Assembly: GCA_902555465.1 (NCBI GenBank) | Contig: CACDSN010000005.1 | Span: 1 to 64,000 of the forward strand | From: an uncultured Pelagibacteraceae bacterium | GTDB taxonomy: Bacteria > Pseudomonadota > Alphaproteobacteria > Pelagibacterales > Pelagibacteraceae | Direction: 5' to 3' | Length of the DNA: 64,000 bases | Part shown: positions 50,060-59,056 of the stretch, piece after piece | How the letters are laid out: every line of letters starts with the position of its first letter | Numbering within the stretch: the first letter of the stretch is position 1 | Made by a program: the position numbers and the translations under genes | The notes under the pieces: model-generated | Seen by the model: the letters and a program-made list of their open reading frames with translations, nothing else | What the model was told of the DNA's origin: nothing | Database searches by the model: none

Positions 50060-51061
50060 TTATAACCAATTTGGAAAAGGAAGACCTTTTTCTTGAAGAA
50101 ATCTTTTATTGAACATCTTAGAGTTGTACTTATCAGATTTATCACAAAGTATAGTAACAATAGTTTTTCCTGGGCCTATTTCTCTAGCCAGTCTGATAGC
50201 GCCAGCAATATTTACACCACAACTAGTTCCTAAACTTAACCCCTCATTTTTGATTAAATCATAAAGGATTGGCAAAGACTCATGATCATCTATAGAAAAT
50301 GCTCCATCAATTTTTGCTTCAGCAAAATTAGCAGTTATTCTACTGGAACCTATTCCCTCTGTAATTGAACCACCCTCAGATTTTAATTCTCCATTTGTGA
50401 TGTAATTATAAAGTGCAGATCCAGAGGGATCAGATAAATAAATCTTAACATTTTTATTTTTTTCTTTTAGATAACTACTAACTCCTCCAATCGTTCCACC
50501 TGTTCCAGAGGCACAAACAAAACCATCAATTTGTCCATCTGTTTGTTCCCAAATTTCCGGACCTGTAGTTTCATAATGACCTTTTGCATTTGCAGTGTTA
50601 TCAAATTGATTTGCCCAAACTACACCATAGTTATTTGTACTTTTTAATTCTTCAGCTAGTCTACCAGCAACTTTTACATAATTGCCATCATCCTTGTAAG
50701 GCTTTGGTGTCACTAGTTTTAGATCAGCACCAATATTTTTTAAAGTATCTTTTTTTTCCTGAGTTTGATTATCATTCATTACAATAATAGTTTTGTAACC
50801 CAATGAATTTCCCAATAAACATAAACCTATACCAGTATTACCAGCTGTGCCTTCTACGACAATTCCACCTTTAGAAATTAATTTTTTTTCTTGTGCGTCT
50901 TTAATTAATGCAAGAGCTGCTCGATCTTTTACTGATCCACCTGGATTTAAATATTCAGCTTTTCCGTAAATATGACATCCTGTAATTTCTGATGCAGCTT
51001 TAAGTTTTATTAATGGTGTATTTCCAATACTTTCAATGAAATTATTTTTAAATTTTTTCAT
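50060..51061 (-). CDS. cysK: Cysteine synthase family protein
   Basis: ESIGNTPLIKLKAAS; NPGGSVKDRAAL; EGTAGNTGIGL; SGTGGTIGG. Confidence 0.92.
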   Translation of the reverse strand: MKKFKNNFIESIGNTPLIKLKAASEITGCHIYGKAEYLNPGGSVKDRAALALIKDAQEKKLISKGGIVVEGTAGNTGIGLCLLGNSLGYKTIIVMNDNQTQEKKDTLKNIGADLKLVTPKPYKDDGNYVKVAGRLAEELKSTNNYGVVWANQFDNTANAKGHYETTGPEIWEQTDGQIDGFVCASGTGGTIGGVSSYLKEKNKNVKIYLSDPSGSALYNYITNGELKSEGGSITEGIGSSRITANFAEAKIDGAFSIDDHESLPILYDLIKNEGLSLGTSCGVNIAGAIRLAREIGPGKTIVTILCDKSDKYNSKMFNKRFLQEKGLPFPNWL

Positions 51062-51648
51062 TATCTCTTTTCTTTTTTTGTTTCCTCTGTAACAGCATAA
51101 GGTTTGAATTCTTCAGTTGAAACCCCAATGTTTCTTGCAGGTATACCAACCATTACTGCATTTTCTGGAACATCATTTGTTACAACTGCATTTGCACCTA
51201 TCTTTGAATTTTTACCAACAGTAACTGGTCCAAGTATTTGCGCCCCTGATCCAATAACAGCATTATCCAGGACCGTTGGATGACGTTTGGTGTTTCTTTG
51301 TTGATCAGCATTAATGCTTGGAGATATTCCTCCTAGAGTAACGTTATGGTAAATGGTTACGTTATTTCCAATCTCAGATGTTTCTCCAATAACAACCCCC
51401 ATTCCATGATCTATAAATAAATTTTTTCCAATTTTTGCCCCAGGATGAATTTCAATACCTGTTAAGAATCTAGAAAATTGAGAAATAATTTTTGCTATTA
51501 AGTGAAATTTTGCTATAGAGAAAAAATTAGCAATTTTGTAAAAGAACAAAGCTTTCACACCTGGATAAGTTAAAATGATACTCAATTTAGATCGCGCTGC
51601 GGGATCTCTATCAATTATTGATTGTAAATAGTCATTCATTTTGTTCAA
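51061..51648 (-). CDS. cysE: Serine O-acetyltransferase
   Basis: Hexapeptide repeats; [41 protein letters not shown]. Confidence 0.92.
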   Translation of the reverse strand: MNKMNDYLQSIIDRDPAARSKLSIILTYPGVKALFFYKIANFFSIAKFHLIAKIISQFSRFLTGIEIHPGAKIGKNLFIDHGMGVVIGETSEIGNNVTIYHNVTLGGISPSINADQQRNTKRHPTVLDNAVIGSGAQILGPVTVGKNSKIGANAVVTNDVPENAVMVGIPARNIGVSTEEFKPYAVTEETKKEKR

Positions 51649-51712
51649 TACTCAGTTGTTTAAATAGTCAGTCGTTATATAATAATTTTTAAATAAATAT
51701 AAAGGGAACATA

Positions 51713-52375
51713 ATGACATTAAAAATTAACAGTTTAGCTCCAGATTTCAAAGCAAATACAACAATAGGAGAGATTTCCTTCCATGAATGGCTAGGAGATA
51801 GTTGGGGAGTTTTATTCTCACATCCAAAAGATTTTACTCCAGTTTGTACTACAGAATTAGGTTCATTAGCTAAAATGAAACCAGAGTTTGATAAACGAAA
51901 TGTAAAAGTAATTGGATTAAGCGTTGATCCAGTTGATGATCATAATAAATGGCTAAATGATATAAAAGATGTTGCTGGAATGAAACCAGAATACCCAATA
52001 ATTGCGGATGAGAAATTAGAAGTTGCTAAATTATATAATATGCTAGAGGGTGATGCGGGAGTTACTTCCATGGGAAGAACTGCTGTTGATAATCAAACAG
52101 TGAGAACAGTTTTTATTATAAGACCAGATAAAAGAATAGGCTTGTTTCTTACTTATCCTATGGCCACAGGAAGAAATTTCTTAGAAATTTTAAGAGCAAT
52201 AGACTCTATGCAATTAACCGCCAATCATAAGGTTGCAACACCTGCAGATTGGAAAAAAGGTGAAAATGTTATAATTCTGCCAGCTGTAAAAGATGATGAA
52301 GCTAAAAAATTATTTCCAGATGGATGGGATGCTGTAAAACCTTACTTAAGAAAGGTACCAGATCCAACTAAATAG
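51713..52375 (+). CDS. 1-Cys (Prx6-type) peroxiredoxin
   Basis: SHPKDFTPVCTTELGSLAKM; FIIRPDKRIGLFLTYPMATGRNFLEILR. Confidence 0.92.
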   Translation: MTLKINSLAPDFKANTTIGEISFHEWLGDSWGVLFSHPKDFTPVCTTELGSLAKMKPEFDKRNVKVIGLSVDPVDDHNKWLNDIKDVAGMKPEYPIIADEKLEVAKLYNMLEGDAGVTSMGRTAVDNQTVRTVFIIRPDKRIGLFLTYPMATGRNFLEILRAIDSMQLTANHKVATPADWKKGENVIILPAVKDDEAKKLFPDGWDAVKPYLRKVPDPTK

Positions 52376-53066
52376 ATTTGTATTTAGCTTTACAAACTTC
52401 AGCTAAAATTAAATTAGGGTCTATAAATATTTTTGACTCTTTAGCAAATTTGTATGACTTAAAGGCAAATACAGCTACTGGCAACTCTGTACATCCTAAT
52501 ATTATTTTATTGCACTTAATTCTTTTAAAATAACTAATAGCTGGCTGAATTGCTTTTGATGCTTCTTTAACCTTGCCTTGTTTAACAAGTTTAATGGCGA
52601 GATTTACATATTTTTTTTGAATACCTTTTGTAGGATTAACCAAATAAAAATTATTGTTGAAATATTTGTTATAAACTTTTGTTTTAATAGTTGCTTCAGT
52701 AGATAATAAACCAATTTTCGAATCTTGTTTACAATTTTTTTTAGTAAATAAATAAGCTTGTTCTGGCATACTTAATATAGGAATTCTTACTTTTTTTTTT
52801 AAATCATCATACCAGTAATGCGCAGTATTACAGGGTATTACAATAAATTTACAATTATTTCTTTGTAATAGTTTACAACCTTTTACTAATTCATTTAAAA
52901 CATTAAAGTATTTTTTTAAATTTTTAGGACGTTCAGGGGTATCGGTCTTATTATATAAAATAAATTTTGGATATTCTTGATCTGATTTTCCCCTATAAAG
53001 CATAGATAGCTTGTTACAAAGATCCAATCCTGCTTGAGTTCCCATGCCACCTAGTATTCCAATCAT
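52368..53066 (-). CDS. Aspartate/glutamate racemase family protein
   Basis: IGILGGMGTQAGLD; VIPCNTAHYWYDDL; ILGCTELPV. Confidence 0.9.
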   Translation of the reverse strand: MIGILGGMGTQAGLDLCNKLSMLYRGKSDQEYPKFILYNKTDTPERPKNLKKYFNVLNELVKGCKLLQRNNCKFIVIPCNTAHYWYDDLKKKVRIPILSMPEQAYLFTKKNCKQDSKIGLLSTEATIKTKVYNKYFNNNFYLVNPTKGIQKKYVNLAIKLVKQGKVKEASKAIQPAISYFKRIKCNKIILGCTELPVAVFAFKSYKFAKESKIFIDPNLILAEVCKAKYKSI

Positions 53067-53075
53067 AAAAAAAGA

Positions 53076-53687
53076 TTATTGATATATCCCAATATCAATT
53101 ATTTTTATTTTTCCTGATAATTTTGATCCTGGATACATCTTGTGACCAAGTTTTTTTGCATGCAATGCTAATGTTACATCTGCTCTTACTGCATCGCCCA
53201 TAATTTTACCATTATCTCCATAAATTCCAGATGGTATGTCCACGGCAATTACTTTTAATTTTGAATTATTTATTTTATCAATACAGTCTTTAAATAAACC
53301 TTCAATTTTTTTATTTAAACCAATTCCAAACAAAGCATCTACAATCACTGCATCTTGACGGACATTTAATTCTTCAAGAGGTTTTTTTTTTAATTTATTT
53401 TTTTTATATGCTTTTAAACTGTCACCTCTATAAGAGTTTTTTCCTAAACAATATAATTCTACATCTTTACCGTGTTCACTCAAACAACTAGATAATATTA
53501 ACCCATCTCCACCATTATTCCCTGGTCCGCAAACTACTATAAAACGATTTTTCTTGTAAATTTTTATTATTTGCTTTGCACATGCCTCACCAGCTTGCTC
53601 CATTAATTTGAATGAGTCGCCTAGTCTTAAAAATTCTCTTTTTTCTATATCTTTGATTTCAGAGATTGAAAGAGCAATTTTTCTCAT
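53076..53687 (-). CDS. nnrE: NAD(P)H-hydrate epimerase (YjeF N-terminal domain, stand-alone)
   Basis: LMEQAGEACAKQI; VVCGPGNNGGDGLI; DALFGIGLNKKIEG; VDIPSGIYGDNG. Confidence 0.88.
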   Translation of the reverse strand: MRKIALSISEIKDIEKREFLRLGDSFKLMEQAGEACAKQIIKIYKKNRFIVVCGPGNNGGDGLILSSCLSEHGKDVELYCLGKNSYRGDSLKAYKKNKLKKKPLEELNVRQDAVIVDALFGIGLNKKIEGLFKDCIDKINNSKLKVIAVDIPSGIYGDNGKIMGDAVRADVTLALHAKKLGHKMYPGSKLSGKIKIIDIGIYQ

Positions 53688-53838
53688 AATTTAAGCTTAA
53701 TTTGATCTTAAAAAAATATCAATAAGACAACTTATTACATTATTATTTTAGGGGTTGATTTTATAACGAAAAAGACTATTTAGACCCTGAAAAATTATAC
53801 GAATTCATAGTTTATATAATTTTCTCATTTTCCCTTTA

Positions 53839-53869
53839 GAGTAAGCAAACAACTTTAGTTTGCTTACTC
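53839..53869. repeat. Intergenic stem-loop GAGTAAGCAAAC-aacttta-GTTTGCTTACTC
   Basis: 12-bp perfect inverted repeat with 7-nt loop in a long non-coding gap. Confidence 0.7.
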
Positions 53870-53923
53870 ATTTAAACTAAAATGTTTCATTGAAAAATAT
53901 TAAATTGGGACTATTTTATAAAC

Positions 53924-54364
53924 ATGGAAGCAGTATATGATTTTCACTGGAAATGTAGACATACCTGGAGACGTAGCGCAAAAAATACTGCATGGTGTTT
54001 ATTAGGCTGTGCTATAGGGGACTTTGGAACTATTTTATTTTTTCAATTAACAGGAATTCCATGGCCAGTTTTAGCTATTATGATACTAGCAATTATCAAT
54101 GGTTTAATTACAAGTATTATTTTAGAGACAATAATTTTATTAAAGCAAGACTTTAATTTTTCTCAAGCATTGAAAACTGCACTAGGAATGAGTTTTATTT
54201 CTATGGTTAGTATGGAAGTTGCAATGAATTTAACCGATTATCTTTTAACTGGTGGTGCGATTTTAAATTGGTGGGTTGTTCCAATAATGCTTGCAGTTGG
54301 TTTCGTAACCCCTTGGCCTTATAATTACTGGAGATTAAAGAAATTTAATATTGCTTGTCACTAA
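53924..54364 (+). CDS. DUF4396-like membrane protein
   Basis: CRHTWRRSAKNTAWCLLGCAIGDFGT; four hydrophobic segments. Confidence 0.75.
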   Translation: MEAVYDFHWKCRHTWRRSAKNTAWCLLGCAIGDFGTILFFQLTGIPWPVLAIMILAIINGLITSIILETIILLKQDFNFSQALKTALGMSFISMVSMEVAMNLTDYLLTGGAILNWWVVPIMLAVGFVTPWPYNYWRLKKFNIACH

Positions 54365-56687
54365 ATCTGTAGTTTTTATAATTTAAAAACCCAAATAAAA
54401 TTAAAGCGATAAAGGCAAATATATAAATAAAATCTTTATTGGGTCTATCAAAATTCTCGATTTTAATTTCACTTATTATATCATCCATTTCTAAACCACT
54501 TTTCTTTGCATTTCCTTTCCAGTCCATTGTATCAATAATTATATTATCATTAGATTTAACAAGGTTTATTCCATAGTTTTCCAGATTGAAGTTTTCCTCA
54601 TAAGTATTTTTATTTATTACAAATAATTTATATTTGTCTCCATATTCAGTTTGTCTCGTAATTTTTATGTGAACATCCTTATTAGGCTCAAAGATATGAT
54701 TTTGGGCCTGTTCAAGCTTCAAATAATTAAACTTTGGATAAAATTTATTCAAAACATACTCAGGTGATAAAAATGATAAAGAAATAATCAAGAAAATTAT
54801 TATTTCAAACCATCTTAATTTATTTATAAACCATGCTTGTGTAGCTGCAGAAAATACTAGAATTCCAATTAAAGACGTTACAATTACTAATATAGCATGC
54901 CAAAAATTTTCAACTCCAATTAAGAGTAATTCATGATTGAACAAAAATACGATTGGCAAAACACCAGTTCTTAAACTGTACCATATAGCTTGCATACCTG
55001 TTTTCAACGGATCTCCCCCAGAAATTCCTGCTGCAGCATATGATGCTAGACCAACTGGTGGCGTTACATCAGCCATCAAACCAAAATAAAATACAAATAA
55101 GTGAACAGCAATTATAGGAAATATATAACCTGATGCATTACCAACATCTACTAGCACCATTGACATTAATGATGCAACTACAACATAGTTTGCAGTAGTG
55201 GGCAAACCCATACCAAGTAGTAGACATAATAATATTGTTAATGCGATTAAAATTATTACGTTATCACCAGCAATTGACTCAATAACTAAAATTAAATTTG
55301 TACTTAATCCTGTAGATCCTACGGCACCAACGATTATTCCTGCTGTTGCAATTGCAACACCAACAGCAATCATATTAATTGCACCTTTCTCTAATCCAAT
55401 TACTGTTTCCTTAGCCCAATCTTTTAAATTAGAGATAAATGAAGTTTCTTTTGGTGCTTTTACTAGCTTGTTTATAAAGTTAACTAGAACTAATGCAATT
55501 GTAGCATAAAATATTGAGTAGGAAGCAGTTAGTCTCATATAAACCAATAAATAAATTAAAATAAAAATTGGGATTAGAAAGTGTAATCCAGAAATAAAAG
55601 TTTCTTTTAATTTTGGTAAATCTTTTTCTTCAAGTCCCTTAAGTCCTAATTTTAAAGCCTCTAAATGAGATATATAAAAGAGTGCAATATATGAAATTAT
55701 AGCAGGTAAAAAAGCATGTTTTACAATTTCAAAATAAGTTACTCCGATAAAGCTTGCCATAACAAAAGCTGCCGCTCCCATAACTGGCGGCATTATTTGT
55801 CCATTAACAGAAGATGAAACTTCTATTGCTCCTGCTTTCTCTTTTGAAAAACCAGTTTGTTTCATTATTGGAATTGTAAAAGTTCCAGTTGTTACAGTAT
55901 TAGCTACAGAAGAACCTGATATCATTCCAGTCATACCTGAGCCTAAGATTGCTGCCTTTGCAGGGCCACCCCTAGATTTTCCAACTAAAGCAAACGCTAA
56001 ATCTAAGAAATATCTTCCGCCACCAGCTGTTTCTAGAAACGCCCCAAATAATACAAATAAAAATATGAAATCAACCGAAACACCAATTGGAATACCAAAT
56101 ATAGCCTCCTGATCAAACCACTGAAAACCAACTAATCTTTTTAAAGATAGCCCTCCATGAGATATGATTTCTGGAGCATATTTTCCAAAATAAGAAAATA
56201 ATAAAAAACAAACAGCAATAATAACTAGCGGTTTGCCAATTACTCGTCTCGTAGCTTCTAATAAAAGAAAGATTCCTATTAAACCAATAATTAATTCCAA
56301 AGGTAATTCAAAATTCCCTAATTGAATAGTTAATAGAACTCCACCTCTGTCAACTAATTGGTCATAGAAAAAATATATATAAAGACAACAAGATAGAGCT
56401 ACAATGGAAATAAAAATATCAATTATAGATATATTTTTATTTTTCTTAATTGGAAAAATTAAAAAAGCTAACAGAAGGGCAAATCCTAAATGAATTGCTC
56501 TTGCAGGCAACCCTTTAAACATTCCAAAATCCAACATAAATGGAAATGGTGATGCATACCATAATTGAAATAGTGACCAGATAATTGCTATGTATCCAAC
56601 TACTTTTAAATGAAAACCAGACAACCTTTTTGTAGGAGAAATGTCTTCTTGAATTTTAGTTTTGATATTATCTAATGATTCACTCAT
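54345..56687 (-). CDS. TRAP transporter fused permease (DctQM-type) with extended C-terminus
   Basis: GMTGMISGSSVANTVTTGTFTIPIMK; LGMGLPTTANYVVVA; C-terminal soluble segment before a last TM. Confidence 0.92.
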   Translation of the reverse strand: MSESLDNIKTKIQEDISPTKRLSGFHLKVVGYIAIIWSLFQLWYASPFPFMLDFGMFKGLPARAIHLGFALLLAFLIFPIKKNKNISIIDIFISIVALSCCLYIYFFYDQLVDRGGVLLTIQLGNFELPLELIIGLIGIFLLLEATRRVIGKPLVIIAVCFLLFSYFGKYAPEIISHGGLSLKRLVGFQWFDQEAIFGIPIGVSVDFIFLFVLFGAFLETAGGGRYFLDLAFALVGKSRGGPAKAAILGSGMTGMISGSSVANTVTTGTFTIPIMKQTGFSKEKAGAIEVSSSVNGQIMPPVMGAAAFVMASFIGVTYFEIVKHAFLPAIISYIALFYISHLEALKLGLKGLEEKDLPKLKETFISGLHFLIPIFILIYLLVYMRLTASYSIFYATIALVLVNFINKLVKAPKETSFISNLKDWAKETVIGLEKGAINMIAVGVAIATAGIIVGAVGSTGLSTNLILVIESIAGDNVIILIALTILLCLLLGMGLPTTANYVVVASLMSMVLVDVGNASGYIFPIIAVHLFVFYFGLMADVTPPVGLASYAAAGISGGDPLKTGMQAIWYSLRTGVLPIVFLFNHELLLIGVENFWHAILVIVTSLIGILVFSAATQAWFINKLRWFEIIIFLIISLSFLSPEYVLNKFYPKFNYLKLEQAQNHIFEPNKDVHIKITRQTEYGDKYKLFVINKNTYEENFNLENYGINLVKSNDNIIIDTMDWKGNAKKSGLEMDDIISEIKIENFDRPNKDFIYIFAFIALILFGFLNYKNYRFSDKQY

Positions 56688-56712
56688 TTAAGAATTTTAT
56701 ACCATCCTAAAA

Positions 56713-56740
56713 AAAAGGCCCAATAAAAATCGGGCCTTTT
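56713..56740. terminator. Intergenic hairpin AAAAGGCCC-aataaaaatc-GGGCCTTTT
   Basis: 9-bp perfect inverted repeat between the TAXI binding-protein gene and its permease gene. Confidence 0.75.
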
Positions 56741-56759
56741 AATTTAATATGGATAATAA

Positions 56760-57767
56760 TTACATTAATCCAGCTTCTTTATAGTATTTAAGAGCACCAG
56801 GATGTAATGGAGCTGATAATCCGTCAGCTATCATATTTTCCTTTTTTAAAGGTGCAAATGCTGGATGTTGTTTTCTGAAATCATCAAAGTTTTCAAAAAC
56901 AGCTTTTGTAACTAGGTATACAAGTTCTTCAGAAACATCAGCACTTGTAACTACAGTAGCTTTAACACCAAAAGTAGTAACGTCTTTTTTCTGACCTGTG
57001 TAAGTTCCTTTTGGAATAATTGCTTGAGCATAATAGTCAGCTCCACTAATTAATCCTTGAACTTCTGAACCTGTTAAATTGATTGGTAATGCTTTAGCTC
57101 CACATGTTGCAGCTTGTTCCATTGCTCCGTTTGGAAAACCAACAGAATAACCAAAGGCATCAATTTTACCATCGCAAAGTGCTTTAACTTGCTCTGATGA
57201 AGTTAATTCAGTTACCGATTTAAAGAAACTATTGCTAACACCTTTAGCCTTCATTAACTCCTCCATAGTTCCTCTTTGACCAGAACCAGGGTTACCAATG
57301 TTAACTACTTTTCCTTCTAAGCCAGCAAAATCTTTAACTTTAGCTTTTTTTCTAGCCCAAATTTGAAATGGCTCGTTGTGAACTGAAAACACAGCTCTTA
57401 GATTGCTGTATTGTTTTCCTTCCCATTTGCTTGAACCATTGTATGCATGATACTGCCAGTCAGATTGAGCAACACCAAATTGAAATTCACCTTCTTTAAT
57501 TTGTCCAATATTATAATTAGATCCTCCTGTTGAAGGCGCAGTACATCTGTATGCTTTATCCGAATTAGCTTTGCTTCTTCCATGCTCTGAACTTGTTGCA
57601 TATTTGTGAAGCATTTTACATATCGCGTTTCCAGTCTGGAAATAAACTCCAGTAGGTCCACCTGTACCAATTGTAAAAAACTCTGCTGATTTAGCAATAG
57701 TTGTAAATGACAGAGTTGATACAACTAATAAAAAGATGGCAGATATTCTTGAGATTATTTTTCTCAT
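56760..57767 (-). CDS. TAXI family TRAP transporter solute-binding protein
   Basis: Signal peptide; FFTIGTGGPTGVYFQTGNAIC; VVNIGNPGSGQRGTMEELM. Confidence 0.93.
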   Translation of the reverse strand: MRKIISRISAIFLLVVSTLSFTTIAKSAEFFTIGTGGPTGVYFQTGNAICKMLHKYATSSEHGRSKANSDKAYRCTAPSTGGSNYNIGQIKEGEFQFGVAQSDWQYHAYNGSSKWEGKQYSNLRAVFSVHNEPFQIWARKKAKVKDFAGLEGKVVNIGNPGSGQRGTMEELMKAKGVSNSFFKSVTELTSSEQVKALCDGKIDAFGYSVGFPNGAMEQAATCGAKALPINLTGSEVQGLISGADYYAQAIIPKGTYTGQKKDVTTFGVKATVVTSADVSEELVYLVTKAVFENFDDFRKQHPAFAPLKKENMIADGLSAPLHPGALKYYKEAGLM

Positions 57768-57838
57768 AACTTCCCCCCTTATTATTTATAAAAAAATTTT
57801 ATCATCTTTATTTAGATATTGTCGAGCTAAGAATTAAT

Positions 57839-59056
57839 TTATTTAGACCAATTTTTTAATCTATTTACACCCTCTACAACCTTAGGTGCAAAATTTTTAA
57901 TAGTTTGATTATCTATTTTTTCATTATGGGTTTTTTCAAAAAACACTTGACCATCAAAATCTGTGAAGCTTAATCTTGCTAACATTTTATTTTCTTTAAA
58001 ACCAAAATCTGATCCAGGAAGTAACGCAACTCCTGTTTTTTCTAAAATATCTTTACACATTTCACTTGAGGAATTAAATTTTTTTCCAACGAACTCTGGC
58101 ATTAAATAAAATCCACCTTGTGGTTTGTTTATTAAAACATCATTTGATTTTAAATTTTCATAAACATAATTTCCAACAGATTTAAGAATATTTTTAGATT
58201 TTTGAATATAATCATCATGATTATTTTTATGAGCTGTAATTGCAGCGTACTGGATTGGTGCGCTTACAGATGAAAAAGTCTCACTTGCTAAAACTTTAAG
58301 TTGGTTTGTAATATTTGATAAATTTTCTGGAATAATAAAATATCCAAGTCTCCATCCGCCAGCGCCACACCATTTGCTAAGACCTGTGCTTATTATTGTT
58401 TTATCAGGAGCATATGTTGCAATTGACTTATAGTTATCTTCAAAAGACAATTCAGAATAAATTTCATCTGACAAGAAGTATAAATTGTATTTTTTTGATA
58501 ATGCAGCAAGCTCTTCTAAATTTCCACAAATTTGCCCAGATGGATTATTCGGTGAATTTAAAAAAAGTAAATATTTTTGATCTTTATTTTCTTTTAATAA
58601 TTTTTCTAATTCCTCAGCTGTTGGAAACCAATTATTTTCTCTAGAGCATTCTAACCATTTAATCTTATTTCTACCTATTATTGCTTGTGGAGCGTATGAT
58701 ACCCAGCTTGGTGCTGGTAAAATAATTTCCCCGTCAAAAAGTATGTGAAGTAAGAACATAAGTTCTTTTGAACCAGGACCTACAATTACATTTTCTGGTT
58801 TATATTCTAATTTTTTTTTTGAAGAAATATATTTAGCAATTGCCTCTCTTAATTCTTTTAATCCTTGCATTGGAAGATAGCTATTTTGATGAGCATTATT
58901 TTTTAACTCAGCTACTACGTCCTCAGGAACTTTAAAAGGGGATTGACCAAAACCAAATTTATAAACTTTCTTTCCCTCTTTCTCCATTTTATTTGATACT
59001 TCATTAATAAGTAGAGTAGAGGACGGTTTTAAGTTTTTTATAATATCTTTAATCAT
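57839..59056 (-). CDS. Class I/II aminotransferase
   Basis: NSPNNPSGQICG; STGLSKWCGAGGWRLGYFI. Confidence 0.9.
   Translation of the reverse strand: MIKDIIKNLKPSSTLLINEVSNKMEKEGKKVYKFGFGQSPFKVPEDVVAELKNNAHQNSYLPMQGLKELREAIAKYISSKKKLEYKPENVIVGPGSKELMFLLHILFDGEIILPAPSWVSYAPQAIIGRNKIKWLECSRENNWFPTAEELEKLLKENKDQKYLLFLNSPNNPSGQICGNLEELAALSKKYNLYFLSDEIYSELSFEDNYKSIATYAPDKTIISTGLSKWCGAGGWRLGYFIIPENLSNITNQLKVLASETFSSVSAPIQYAAITAHKNNHDDYIQKSKNILKSVGNYVYENLKSNDVLINKPQGGFYLMPEFVGKKFNSSSEMCKDILEKTGVALLPGSDFGFKENKMLARLSFTDFDGQVFFEKTHNEKIDNQTIKNFAPKVVEGVNRLKNWSK

Noticed and set aside
55198-55509. 103-aa plus-strand ORF inside the TRAP permease gene
   Set aside because: Antisense to the permease CDS; no independent support.
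57398-57724. 108-aa minus-strand ORF in the TAXI SBP gene
   Set aside because: Same strand but different frame inside a well-supported SBP gene; no ribosome site or motifs.
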